Origin: an uncultured Draconibacterium sp.
GTDB taxonomy: Bacteria; Bacteroidota; Bacteroidia; Bacteroidales; Prolixibacteraceae
Assembly (NCBI RefSeq): GCF_913060805.1
Contig: NZ_CAJXTC010000029.1
Coordinates: 1 to 64,000, forward strand
Reading direction: 5' to 3'
Length of the DNA: 64,000 nucleotides
The position numbers were made by a program, and so were the translations under genes. Below are positions 37,413 to 45,712 of the stretch, one piece after another (the first letter of the stretch is position 1; every line of letters begins with the position of its first letter). The notes beneath the pieces were generated by a model. It saw only the letters and a program-made list of their open reading frames with translations. It ran no database searches and was not told where the DNA came from.

Positions 37413-38057
37413 TTAGTTGTACAGGCTGTAATACATGGCAAATCCTTCCAGCGTACCACTGTCATGGCTTTTCAGGTAGGAAGCATAGAGGAGTTTATTG
37501 TGTAGGTAGCAGATTGTTCCGTAATGTTGTTTGACACTCAGGTAAATTCCATTGATGGCATCATAACGCTGTTTATCATCCATCATAAACAGGTTGTCCT
37601 TAACGATGATATTTAGTATTGAACTAACCAGCGCTTTGCTGTCATCCAGTATCAGGTCAAAACTTTGCACAATGGCGGCTGCCTGTTGGGTGGTAAAGTT
37701 TCCATCCTGCACCAGCAAGGGAACTTTTTCGGTATAGATGGCAATGATCTGCTGCAGGATATCTTTGGTTTCCTGTATACGTTTGTAGTCTTTAATCAAC
37801 AGGGAAACTTTCTCCAGGCTTTCCAGCATCTTTTGGTCGATGCCCAGGATCTCTCCCGTCAGTCCTTTGATGTCACCGTTCAGTGCTTTTATCAGAATAT
37901 TGTACAGGTTGATTTTCGAAAGAATTCCTTCCTCCTGTGTCCAGAGTGCTTCACGTTGTATTCCGGCTCCAACATCTGTTACCGGGGTTTGGGCAGTAGA
38001 TCTACCTGCATTTGCTGCAAGTAGAATTGTAAGGATGAGTACGATTAAATTTTTCAT
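37413..38057 (-). CDS. TraI-like (VirB5-like) exported conjugation protein
   Basis: 214 residues, signal peptide about 1-22 (GRSTAQ). The mature chain is almost wholly helical (NILIKALNGDIKGLTGEILG, VSLLIKDYKRIQETKDILQQI, NGIYLSVKQHYG), like DUF4141/TraI proteins of Bacteroides elements and VirB5 minor pilins. The position after the VirB4 ATPase supports TraI. The sequence match is only by pattern, so the symbol is withheld. Confidence 0.6.
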   Translation of the reverse strand: MKNLIVLILTILLAANAGRSTAQTPVTDVGAGIQREALWTQEEGILSKINLYNILIKALNGDIKGLTGEILGIDQKMLESLEKVSLLIKDYKRIQETKDILQQIIAIYTEKVPLLVQDGNFTTQQAAAIVQSFDLILDDSKALVSSILNIIVKDNLFMMDDKQRYDAINGIYLSVKQHYGTICYLHNKLLYASYLKSHDSGTLEGFAMYYSLYN

Positions 38058-38077
38058 GATTGTACTTTTTTAGGATT

Positions 38078-40489
38078 TTACATTTGTTTTAAGATCTCAA
38101 GGATAGACCGGTCCGCGATCAGCTGTTCCAGTATCTTTTCCTTTTCCTTTTGTTCGGTGGTATAGCAGTAGTATTCTACCCGGCTGACTTCCAGGGCAAA
38201 CACCCGGGAATACTCCCCCAGTGCGATAAATACTTCCTTAAAACTGCGATCTGAAGGCAGGTTTTTATTAATCGAAAGGATCTGTTGTTGCTGAAAAGCG
38301 GTTAGTCCCAAAAAGCTGCTGATCTGTTCAAATTTGTTTTTGAATTTGCCCATGTCCAGCAGGATGCGGGTATCGGCGTTATTGATTATCGCATCACGGA
38401 TGATAGGGGATGAAATCACATCATCCACTTCCTGTGTTACCACCATGGCCTCACCAAAAAACTTACGAATGGTTTTAAAAAAGTATTTCATATACCCGGC
38501 CATCTGGGGTGTGGCTATGGCTTTCCATGCCTCTTCAATACAGATCACCTTTCGTGTGTTTTTCAACCGTCGCATCTTTTTTAGGAAAATGTCCATGATA
38601 ATCAGCGTGGCCACCGGAAAAATCACCGGATGATCTTTGATGTTATCCAGCTCGAAAACAAGGAAAGGGCAGCTGAAAAATTCATCGGTCTTCATGGGTT
38701 TGTTTAGCAGGTAATCATATTCTCCTCCCCGGTAGTATTTTCCAAGGATGAAGAAAAATTCATGGGTATTAAATTCCAGTGACTGCTCCTCCACCAGCTG
38801 CGGGATATAGTCCCGGCAGAACTCATAAAAACCATTAAAGGACCGTTCAACATCTTCGGTTTTGAAAAACTGTTTTAATGCATGGGCAATCACATCCTTT
38901 TCCATTTCGGAGAGATCCGGTTTATATACCGTGTAGATTACTGAAAGAATAGTTTGCCGGTGTTCCAGATCCGCGTCACCCTCCACCACAAAGGGATTAA
39001 AGGAAATGGGATTGTCTTCGGTAAATTCAATCATCCGGGCACCTCCCATTTCCTGCAGCCGTTCATCCAGGTAACGTGTCAGAATCTCGTAACTTCTTCC
39101 CACATCCAGCAACACCACATGGCAGTTGTCATTTTCCACGTACTGTCGCAGCAGGTGGTTGGTAAAAAAGGATTTTCCGGATCCTGATCCACCGATAATG
39201 ATTTTGTTGCGGTTATGAATCAGGTGCTGGTGCATGGGTTCATCCGACAAATCGATCTTTACCGGGCAACCTTCCATCCGATCCGAAAGGTGAAGTGTAA
39301 AATCGGATTCAGAGTTTCTGACTTCCCCTTCAAAATTGGTCAGGCAGCAGGCCTGTGGCACCTGTGTCAGAAACAGTTCTGTTTCGGGCAGCTGGGTGCT
39401 GAATGGCAATCCGGCAAAAAACAAAAAAGGCAGGTCAAAAGTATGCTGATAAGGAAAACAGTTCATCAGCGAAAAGGCAGTGGCTGCTTCACTTTTGATC
39501 TTTTTAAGTTTCGGGATTGAGGTATCCAGCAGGGTTACATTAAAGTGAGTTTTTACGATTTTCTCTCCTGATGCTTGTACGGTGTCCAGAAAGTTCTCGA
39601 TCAACCCCGCATTGATTTTGTTCTCTGAGGAAAATTTTGACAGGCTGTAGATCTTTTTGTAATCCCCTTCCAGTCCTGCTTTTACCTCCTGTTGTCCGGG
39701 CACATAAATAAACTGGTTGGTGATATGTGAATACGGAAGGTGCCAGCTCAGCGGATAAACCATCGAAACAGGTAGCCCTGTCCGGGGATGGCCGCTTGTG
39801 GGACGAATTTCCGAAGGCAGATGTGAATAATCACTCAGACTCAGTATTTCCACAAAACGATCCATCACCCGTAAGCGGTCCCTAAAATCAATTCCTCCCA
39901 GCACGGGCTGTCCTTCTCTGAAATTAAGTGTCAGATAACGTTCAATCAGCCCGATTTCGGAGGCTGTTCCCATGGCTTGTTCTCTGGTTACCGGTATACT
40001 TTCTATTCCACTTTGCCGGAATATCGAAGAAAGGTTGGTCTGCAGTTCCCGGATCTTTTCCTGCAACCGGGCTTCTTCCAGCCTTGCTTTGCGTGAAAAG
40101 ATCAGCGAAGATCCCAGGTAGTTTTTCAATAAACCGGTATTCAACAGGCTTACATAGAGGTAGCATTCATGTTTCAAATAGTTTCTTCCCTGAAAATGAT
40201 CCAGATAGTTTCCACTTAAACTGCGTACCTGTTTCAATGTAGTATTGCGGTCGGTGCAAAATCCTTCGGTAAAGAAGAAGTCCTGTTTGTGTAGCAGGGA
40301 ATTTTCCGGAAGGATGTTTATAGCCCGTTGAAAGGTATCGTGCAGCAGGTATAATTTTTCTGTACTGCAGGACAGCAGCTCCGGCAGAAAAAGTCGCATT
40401 CCAAATCCCATATCCAGATTGTTGGAGATCAGGATATCTCCGTCAAAACCCAGAACAGGCAGACTGATTTGTATTGGTTTTACTCTCAT
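38078..40489 (-). CDS. traG: VirB4-family T4SS ATPase TraG
   Basis: The start at 40489 (MRVKPIQISL) gives 803 residues. The frame to 40576 would overlap traF by 83 bp, whereas the chosen start leaves a 4-bp gap. Walker A is GGSGSGKS (433-440), Walker B is KVICIEEAWK, and the motor signature VTQEVDDVISSPIIRDAIINNADTRI follows. The N-terminal half is a typical VirB4 domain. It powers pilus and channel assembly. Confidence 0.93.
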   Translation of the reverse strand: MRVKPIQISLPVLGFDGDILISNNLDMGFGMRLFLPELLSCSTEKLYLLHDTFQRAINILPENSLLHKQDFFFTEGFCTDRNTTLKQVRSLSGNYLDHFQGRNYLKHECYLYVSLLNTGLLKNYLGSSLIFSRKARLEEARLQEKIRELQTNLSSIFRQSGIESIPVTREQAMGTASEIGLIERYLTLNFREGQPVLGGIDFRDRLRVMDRFVEILSLSDYSHLPSEIRPTSGHPRTGLPVSMVYPLSWHLPYSHITNQFIYVPGQQEVKAGLEGDYKKIYSLSKFSSENKINAGLIENFLDTVQASGEKIVKTHFNVTLLDTSIPKLKKIKSEAATAFSLMNCFPYQHTFDLPFLFFAGLPFSTQLPETELFLTQVPQACCLTNFEGEVRNSESDFTLHLSDRMEGCPVKIDLSDEPMHQHLIHNRNKIIIGGSGSGKSFFTNHLLRQYVENDNCHVVLLDVGRSYEILTRYLDERLQEMGGARMIEFTEDNPISFNPFVVEGDADLEHRQTILSVIYTVYKPDLSEMEKDVIAHALKQFFKTEDVERSFNGFYEFCRDYIPQLVEEQSLEFNTHEFFFILGKYYRGGEYDYLLNKPMKTDEFFSCPFLVFELDNIKDHPVIFPVATLIIMDIFLKKMRRLKNTRKVICIEEAWKAIATPQMAGYMKYFFKTIRKFFGEAMVVTQEVDDVISSPIIRDAIINNADTRILLDMGKFKNKFEQISSFLGLTAFQQQQILSINKNLPSDRSFKEVFIALGEYSRVFALEVSRVEYYCYTTEQKEKEKILEQLIADRSILEILKQM

Positions 40490-40493
40490 GTTA

Positions 40494-40787
40494 CTACTGA
40501 TAAATGCGTTGTTTGATGGTAATAAATTCCGGGAGTTGACGGGCAATTCGTTTTTTATGCCAGCCCCGGTGTCCATAGTTTTTCTGGATCCGGTTTAAGC
40601 GATACAGCCAGGCAAAAAAGGCCGGTACACAAACAGCAACCGAGATAAAAGTTCCGGCTGCGATGTAGAGCACTACAAATACAATCAACGTAATCAGTAT
40701 ACCGTAAAGCGCCAGGTAAACCAGCTGACCAGAGAATCCTTTGATGTAAAGGTTGGTATCGATCTTTTGAATGGTGTAAGTTTTCAT
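40494..40787 (-). CDS. traF: Conjugative transfer protein TraF (DUF4133, VirB3-like)
   Basis: 97 residues. Two adjacent membrane helices (about 22-45 and 48-62) lie between short charged ends. The segments YTIQKIDTNLYIKGFSGQLVYLA and QKNYGHRGWHKKRIARQLPE match DUF4133. It is a VirB3-like inner-membrane protein that pairs with VirB4/TraG, encoded 4 bp downstream. Confidence 0.9.
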   Translation of the reverse strand: MKTYTIQKIDTNLYIKGFSGQLVYLALYGILITLIVFVVLYIAAGTFISVAVCVPAFFAWLYRLNRIQKNYGHRGWHKKRIARQLPEFITIKQRIYQ

Positions 40788-40891
40788 TGTTATCCGTTGA
40801 TTTAAAAGGTTAGGGAAGATTGAGGAACGATACAGGATCGTCCCTCAATACCTACTTAGTCACACTGTCCGGTCTCCCCACCGATAATTTT

Positions 40892-41206
40892 TTATGCAAA
40901 GAATGAGCGGATTACTACGCCAACCAGAATCAGGAAGAGACAGGCGCCAAACCATCCCATTATGGCCTTTTGGGTATCCTGGTCCCCACTCTGCCATTTG
41001 ATGTACACACGCACTCCACCGATTAGTCCCACTACTGCCCCGATAGCAATTATAAGGTTAGCAACCGGATCCACGTATGAATTTACTTCTGTGGTTGCCT
41101 GATCAATCCCGGCCGAGCTTTGCGCCATTACGTTATACACTCCCAAAACCAGCATAGCCATAACTGCCATGCCCCTGCGATAAATCGCCTGCAATTGTTT
41201 TCTCAT
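40892..41206 (-). CDS. traE: Conjugative transfer protein TraE (DUF4134, VirB2-like)
   Basis: 104 residues with signal-like helix about 10-28 (ending VMAQSS), then two membrane helices (about 48-68 and 84-103). The pattern DQATTEVNSYVDPVANLIIAIG and YIKWQSGDQDTQKAIMGWFGA is the DUF4134 signature. It is the likely pilin or pore subunit. A 104-bp gap separates it from traF. Confidence 0.92.
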   Translation of the reverse strand: MRKQLQAIYRRGMAVMAMLVLGVYNVMAQSSAGIDQATTEVNSYVDPVANLIIAIGAVVGLIGGVRVYIKWQSGDQDTQKAIMGWFGACLFLILVGVVIRSFFA

Positions 41207-41228
41207 AATTTTTTTTGATTAAATGTTA

Positions 41229-41588
41229 TTATTGATATTGAATCTCTGGAAGCAATTTTTCAAGTCTTCCTGTTAACTCGTTAAGCAGGTAATCAATATG
41301 AATTCCGTCATCCGAGCCGGTCTCTTCGTAGACACTTACTTCCAGCGGAATGGAATTTTCGGAGATTGTGGAAATCAGCTTTGAGGGAAAGTTCGAGGAA
41401 GCAACATGAATAGGTTCAATCCCTTCCGAAACGGACATTTTTGTTGGATGTCCTTCTTCGAACAGGCTATTTTGTTTTTCCCGGCTTTTAATCCAGGCTA
41501 CCAAGAGTACCAGAGTATACCAGGCAATTAATAGAAAAACTAAAAACTGAATAAATTCTTTCCAGGTGATTTCATCTAAGCCAAACAT
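41229..41588 (-). CDS. First gene of the tra operon, small membrane protein
   Basis: The start at 41588 (MFGLDEITWK) gives 119 residues. The frame is open to 41621 but that start lies inside the proposed promoter -7 box. One membrane helix (about 12-33: FIQFLVFLLIAWYTLVLLVAWI) is followed by an acidic cytoplasmic or periplasmic tail. It occupies the place of TraC/TraD-type small proteins before traE. Sequence similarity to these cannot be claimed. It lies 22 bp before traE. Confidence 0.65.
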   Translation of the reverse strand: MFGLDEITWKEFIQFLVFLLIAWYTLVLLVAWIKSREKQNSLFEEGHPTKMSVSEGIEPIHVASSNFPSKLISTISENSIPLEVSVYEETGSDDGIHIDYLLNELTGRLEKLLPEIQYQ

Positions 41589-41618
41589 GATTTGTATTTT
41601 TTCTGTTGAAACTGTTGG

Positions 41619-41689
41619 CAAAATTCAACAGAGCGGCTGGAGAAAAAAAACACCTAAATACACGTGTATTTTTTATATGGTTAAATAAA
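41619..41689 (-). promoter_or_regulatory. tra operon promoter with 42-bp conserved element, copy A
   Basis: The conserved element (41648-41689) contains the perfect 14-bp palindrome AATACACGTGTATT. On the minus strand, 21 bp after the element comes GAATTTTG (41619-41626), one mismatch from TAnnTTTG, and then the start codon at 41588. No good TTTG -33 box is present, which suggests activator dependence. A copy with 3 differences in 42 and the same 21-bp spacing lies at 45713-45783. Confidence 0.65.
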
Positions 41690-42583
41690 CTTCCTCGATA
41701 TCATTAAATTTAGGCGTAGGTGTATGGTTTAGATTAGTAACGATCCTGAATAAGCTAGATTTCGATATAAAACAGGCTGTTTTAATTTTATTTGGTAAAA
41801 TAAAATAATCCCCAAAAGAAGAGAAAAAAAGAAAAAAAAGAGAAGAAAGCCCGGGGACTGCCAGCCGTGGATAAACGGCAAGGCTGTCCCGTAACTGTTA
41901 AAATTATAGATTTAGCTTTTCAATAAATAAAACGGGACATTTATTTAGCCTTGCGGTTTACCGGGAGTGGGCTTTGGCGGAGGCTGGCGATCTTTGGGCG
42001 TCTTTTTTTTGTTTTCAACCTTTTAAAAACGAATAATCATTAAATTACATATGTGGGTAGGCTACAGGAAAGTGCAGGACTGTAGTGAAACAAAAGGATG
42101 GCTCTTTCCGTGCGGTGCCTGTAGGCTCTTTTCACTGTAAGGGCAAAACCAGCGACCGTTTCCCGTGAGTGAGCGAACGGGTTTAGGGAGCGTTGAAGCC
42201 CGTCAGGGGAATGGGCCGGGGCACAGGAGAAATACCTTTGATATACCTTTAAAATAATAAACAAGCGCTGGCCAAAGGTAAGTGCAGGAATGTAGGGATG
42301 CTTTGCGAAAAGAGAAGGACTGACTGGAACCTGACTCCGGGTTTTCGCATAGGGACGGATAATGGGCGGACGAAAATACGGGGCGGGTAAAAGGAAGATT
42401 TGGGAGGAATTGAGTAAAGCTGACCGGAATTTCCTGCTCTTGCCGTGGGGTGCATAAGGCTCTTCTTTCCGGTATATCGCATGGAAAACGACTACCTGAG
42501 AATCATAAACAGAGCTGTTTCAGCATGCCGGAATGATGGGCCAATGCATTGGAGAACTACTTAATAAGATAATAACCGGCAAA
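41690..42583. other. Long non-coding region with a GC-rich, imperfectly duplicated block
   Basis: About 900 bp between the tra promoter and hipA have no convincing gene. From 42064 to 42575 the base composition rises in GC. Segments recur in the same order: AGTGCAGGACTGTAG (42071) with AGTGCAGGAATGTAG (42281), and GCTCTTTCCGTGCGGTGC (42101) with GCTCTTGCCGTGGGGTGC (42436). This suggests two diverged units of about 190 and 300 bp. Two minus-strand frames that span the block are Pro/Ser-rich and lack coding character. Confidence 0.5.
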
Positions 42584-43834
42584 TTATACACGAAATGCTT
42601 TGGCCATTAATTCCTGATCGTTATTGGAAATTCCTATTTTCTTCGCCAGTTTACGCCATTCTTTTACCGGGGTTGTAACTTCTTCGATAATCCGATCCAT
42701 TTGTTTGTTTTCCAGGCGGAAAAACTGACCTACACTTTTTGCCAGATCAAAATCCAAAGCGTTGTTGTCCATGTCGATATTCAAGGCCAGACCATCTTTA
42801 TCTATCGAGGGATTTATATCATAAGCAGGTGACAAAACCCACCCTTTATCCGTTAAAATAAAACCATGGTTTCGCAAGTGATCATCCGTGTTCGAAATAG
42901 CAATATTGAATACAATCCTTCGCCATAATTGCTCCAGATTCTCATTGATACAAGTACCATAGTTTTGAATAAATTCAGCCAATTCCAGATAACTGGCAGG
43001 ATTATCCCTGATTGTATCTTCATTATTTCCAGTCATGGTCATTGCAGATGCAAAGTGAATACGTTGATCTTGATCCCGGTCAAAACGTTTGGTGAAAAAG
43101 GTGTTGTATTTTCCAGCAACTTTATTAATCCTGCATTGAGACATAACAATCCCGGCCTTTAAGGCCAATTGCCAGGCCAGGTATTCCCATGCAGCTTTAT
43201 CTGTTGTATCATTTTTGGCCGGGAACTTGGCAATCCAGAGATTATTCTCTTTATCAAGAATGTTGGCTTTTGGTCTGGCCCCACCCAGTGAAGATCCCGG
43301 AGCAATCAAGATGGCCAGCCATTTCTTCACGGCACCATTATCCGTTTCGTTTTCAATATTACTCGCAGCCTCCTGAAGCTCACCAACTGAAGACCAGGGA
43401 GGCGTAGGAGACTCTCTATTGTCATCCAGAAAAGCTCCATTCGGGTCTGTTTTAAAACGCAAAGCCCCCATCCGGCTTCCATCCAATACACCAAGCAAAT
43501 AATCTACTTCGTACAACGTTTTTGCCCTCTCCCCTCGTTCTGCAGCGTCTTGAGCTGCCCGCCGCTTCATAAGGGTTCTTCCCCAGGTATCCGGCATACT
43601 GTCCAGGAACAAACCAAAGTTTTCCTTGTTATTTGGAAATTGAGGGCCACTATAAAACTGGATATCCGGATCCAGCAAATGGTGAGTGCCGGATTTTAGC
43701 CAGGCAGCGTCATATTCAAAGCTGAATGCCTTTCTTCCTTTTGCAGCGTGAGCTGAAAGAATACCAATCAACTGAGGATCAGAAAGTCCTTTCCAGTGTG
43801 CATAAACATATATGTCAGTTTTCCCTGTTGCCAT
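42584..43834 (-). CDS. hipA: HipA-type Ser/Thr kinase toxin
   Basis: 416 residues, full length. The N-terminal subdomain (about 5-130) is followed by the HipA kinase core with Gly-rich loop GSSLGGARPKAN (180-191), catalytic segment NTDDHLRNHG (315-324) and metal-binding Asp339 in PAYDIN. HipA toxins phosphorylate a tRNA synthetase such as GltX and stop growth. It is encoded 45 bp after hipB, so it is a complete type II toxin-antitoxin pair, probably stabilising the element. Confidence 0.93.
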   Translation of the reverse strand: MATGKTDIYVYAHWKGLSDPQLIGILSAHAAKGRKAFSFEYDAAWLKSGTHHLLDPDIQFYSGPQFPNNKENFGLFLDSMPDTWGRTLMKRRAAQDAAERGERAKTLYEVDYLLGVLDGSRMGALRFKTDPNGAFLDDNRESPTPPWSSVGELQEAASNIENETDNGAVKKWLAILIAPGSSLGGARPKANILDKENNLWIAKFPAKNDTTDKAAWEYLAWQLALKAGIVMSQCRINKVAGKYNTFFTKRFDRDQDQRIHFASAMTMTGNNEDTIRDNPASYLELAEFIQNYGTCINENLEQLWRRIVFNIAISNTDDHLRNHGFILTDKGWVLSPAYDINPSIDKDGLALNIDMDNNALDFDLAKSVGQFFRLENKQMDRIIEEVTTPVKEWRKLAKKIGISNNDQELMAKAFRV

Positions 43835-43879
43835 ATTTTTTATATCGATGGTTACCTCTTTATATATGTAACCGTGATT

Positions 43880-44167
43880 CTACAACAAATCCAAATCTTG
43901 TAACTTTCTGCCCAGCGTATCATCGGCAGCCAGTTTTAGGAAATCATCCTGCAGGCCTAAAACTCTCAGGACGTTAAAATAAGCACCCATCGATACTTTA
44001 GGATTCCCTTTCTCTATCTGATACAACGTTGTCCTGTCGATATCTGCACGCTCAGCTACCTGAACCGTTGTTAGCTTTCTTCTTTTTCGTGCCAGTTTAA
44101 TATTTTCTCCCAAACGTTCCAATATCTGCAGGTGTTTGGGAAATATAATATTTTTCTTCGTCTTCAT
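43880..44167 (-). CDS. hipB: HipB-type antitoxin (XRE-family HTH)
   Basis: 95 residues. The Cro/C1 helix-turn-helix covers about 22-78 (LGENIKLARKRRKLTTVQVAERADIDRTTLYQIEKGNPKVSMGAY is its core region, given here in part only: key turn ERADIDRTTL). The C-terminal tail DLDLL ends in leucine, as HipB tails often do. It precedes hipA and should bind HipA and repress the operon through the palindrome upstream. Confidence 0.9.
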   Translation of the reverse strand: MKTKKNIIFPKHLQILERLGENIKLARKRRKLTTVQVAERADIDRTTLYQIEKGNPKVSMGAYFNVLRVLGLQDDFLKLAADDTLGRKLQDLDLL

Positions 44168-44200
44168 AATGTCGAATATTTTCTACAAATATACTTATTT

Positions 44201-44218
44201 TGTTGATAATACTCAACA
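44201..44218. promoter_or_regulatory. Candidate HipB operator
   Basis: TGTTGA-N6-TCAACA is a perfect inverted repeat 34 bp upstream of the hipB start. It also overlaps the region just before the 3' end of the ATPase gene, so hipBA probably has its own autoregulated promoter here. Confidence 0.5.
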
Positions 44219-44220
44219 TT

Positions 44221-44937
44221 TTATATTCTCTTGTCTACACTTGTCTTTTTAAAAGCAAAGAGGTTAAACATGGCACGCATCCGGCTACGGACACGATTTC
44301 CATAGCGCTGTTCGATTTCAGATGCTGATAGATTGGTGGTAATGTGTGTCATTACCCGATCCGTGATAAACAAATCATAACGGCTGAGCAGGATCTCTCC
44401 CATCACATCGCATTCATTGCCAAAATGTTTTTGCACCTGTTCAATTCCCAGATCATCAAAACAGTAATCAGGTGATCGCAGGTTGGAATTTTTGACTTCA
44501 CTATCAGCCGCATAACGTTTGATCACTTTAAATCCGTCATTCTCAAACTCAAAGCTGATTTTTCGTGTGGATCGTATACGATATCTTTTTCCCGGAGGAA
44601 AGAAATACCGAATCAGCATCATTATGGATGTCTTTCCACATCCAACGGGTCCGGAAAGCATAATTCCTTTATTCAGATCCAGGTTCCTTCTTCTTGCTGT
44701 CTCTTTATCGCCGATGGCATAGATCAGCAAATCATGGATCAACGGATGATCCAGCGGATCAATAAAAAAGTGTTTACCGAAAATCTGTTTCCCCTGGTCT
44801 TCCAGCCAATTTCGACTCTCGGTAAAATTAAAACGAAACATCCCGTCTTTAAACTGAGCAATTTCTTTATAAGGGTTCCGAATAGTCTTTGTCGTTGTTG
44901 ACATGGAATCGCCCACCGGATATTTTTTCCTTTCCAT
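44221..44937 (-). CDS. DnaC/IstB-like AAA+ ATPase, probable helicase loader
   Basis: 238 residues. Walker A is GPVGCGKT (96-103) and Walker B has DYCFDDLG (Asp161, Asp162), as in DnaC-type loaders. The C-terminal TNLSASEIEQRYGNRVRSRMRAMF is a sensor-2-like region with the arginine cluster typical of DnaC/DnaI. The start overlaps the 3' end of the repeat-bearing gene by 71 bp, or 38 bp if Met12 is used. Next to an initiator-like gene it most likely loads the host helicase on the element. A transposition-helper role is less likely because no transposase is near. Confidence 0.82.
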   Translation of the reverse strand: MERKKYPVGDSMSTTTKTIRNPYKEIAQFKDGMFRFNFTESRNWLEDQGKQIFGKHFFIDPLDHPLIHDLLIYAIGDKETARRRNLDLNKGIMLSGPVGCGKTSIMMLIRYFFPPGKRYRIRSTRKISFEFENDGFKVIKRYAADSEVKNSNLRSPDYCFDDLGIEQVQKHFGNECDVMGEILLSRYDLFITDRVMTHITTNLSASEIEQRYGNRVRSRMRAMFNLFAFKKTSVDKRI

Positions 44938-45382
44938 TTTTAAAATTTTTCTGGTGATCCTGTTTATTATTGTTTGTTCTGTTTGTATTGTTTACTTCCT
45001 TATATACCGTCGCACTTCCGGTCGCACTTCCTGTCGTACTTCCTGTATCGGTTCTTGTCGCAGTTCCTGTATCACTTCCGGTCGCACTTCCGGTATCAAA
45101 TCTGATACAGGAAACTTTCCAGCCGGTATGTCTGTTTCCTGAAGCGATATAATCAATATAGTGCCAGTCGCGCAGCTCTCGCATACTTCTTGCATAGGTA
45201 TTGGTAGATCCAATATGCGCCAGGTACATTACCTCTTCCCTGTAGATAGGAAAAGGATTTCTGAAACGGTTTTTATTCCATAGCTGAAACAAGGCAAAAT
45301 ATAAACTGATATGATAAGGTGTAATTCTGGTGTCATCAGCAAACCGTTCAAACAAAGCGGTTTGATGTTTGATGTAGTTCAT
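44867..45382 (-). CDS. Initiator-like protein with in-gene 12-bp repeats
   Basis: 171 residues. The N-terminal ~95 residues look like a winged-helix DNA-binding domain (TPYHISLYFALFQLWNKNRF, REEVMYLAHIGSTNTYARSM, RDWHYIDYIASGNR), resembling DnaD/phage replisome-organiser N-termini. Residues 97-125 are a TGSA-type repeat made by tandem 12-bp units. The tail (126-171) is Asn/Lys-rich. The start overlaps the upstream HTH gene stop (ATGA). A DnaC-like gene overlaps its end. The layout parallels lambda O-P, where ori lies inside O. This assignment is inferred; no named family was recognised. Confidence 0.65.
   Translation of the reverse strand: MNYIKHQTALFERFADDTRITPYHISLYFALFQLWNKNRFRNPFPIYREEVMYLAHIGSTNTYARSMRELRDWHYIDYIASGNRHTGWKVSCIRFDTGSATGSDTGTATRTDTGSTTGSATGSATVYKEVNNTNRTNNNKQDHQKNFKNGKEKISGGRFHVNNDKDYSEPL
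45011..45094. repeat. Seven tandem 12-bp repeats (iteron-like) inside the initiator-like gene
   Basis: Seven consecutive 12-bp units from 45011 show the plus-strand consensus CGCACTTCCGGT, with variants such as CGTACTTCCTGT and ATCGGTTCTTGT. The minus strand codes for Thr-Gly-Ser-Ala units with GGA used for glycine in six of seven units and Arg AGA in the other. To the left, 44930-45009 is strongly AT-rich and also lies inside the gene. Iterons beside an AT-rich strip are the parts of a theta-type replication origin. Confidence 0.75.
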
Positions 45383-45675
45383 TTCCTCCGGCCAAGTGAA
45401 ATTCCATTTTGGACGCTATTGTTCTGCAAAGCTTTCTGTATTTTTTCGCTTTCATAGAAAATTACTCCTCCAAGTTTAGTATATGGAAGCGTTCCTCTTA
45501 CACGAAGGTTTTGTAATGTGCTTGAAGAAATTCCAAGAAGCCTTTTTACTTCATCGGATTTTAACCATTTTTTTGTTGGTAGGCCGTGGTATTCATCAAG
45601 TATTTTCTTAATTTCATCCACCAGATCGAGTTTGAATTCCCGAAGATCATCGGTGGTTACAATTTCTGTTGGCAT
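45379..45675 (-). CDS. Helix-turn-helix (excisionase/MerR-like HTH_17) protein
   Basis: 98 residues. The C-terminal half has KKWLKSDEVKRLLGISSSTLQNLRVRGTLPYTKLGGVIFYES, here recognised by its turn GISSSTLQNLR and wing GGVIFY, a HTH_17 domain found in Bacteroidota elements as excisionase or regulator. It is the first gene of the replication-like operon, fused by an ATGA overlap to the next gene. It may bind its own promoter, the oriT, or the end of the element. Confidence 0.82.
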   Translation of the reverse strand: MPTEIVTTDDLREFKLDLVDEIKKILDEYHGLPTKKWLKSDEVKRLLGISSSTLQNLRVRGTLPYTKLGGVIFYESEKIQKALQNNSVQNGISLGRRK

Positions 45676-45712
45676 AACTAATTGTTTTTAAATGATACAA
45701 TTTGAGTTTTGC

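Noticed and set aside
40490-40576. N-terminal extension of TraG to 40576
   Set aside because: It overlaps traF almost to its end. The start at 40489 leaves a normal 4-bp gap.
42040-42482. Two minus-strand frames in the GC-rich block
   Set aside because: Pro/Ser-rich, no family resemblance, no ribosome site, and they follow the duplicated DNA motifs instead of a protein pattern.
45011-45094. Repeat array considered as CRISPR
   Set aside because: Units are only 12 bp, contiguous with no spacers, and in frame inside a gene.
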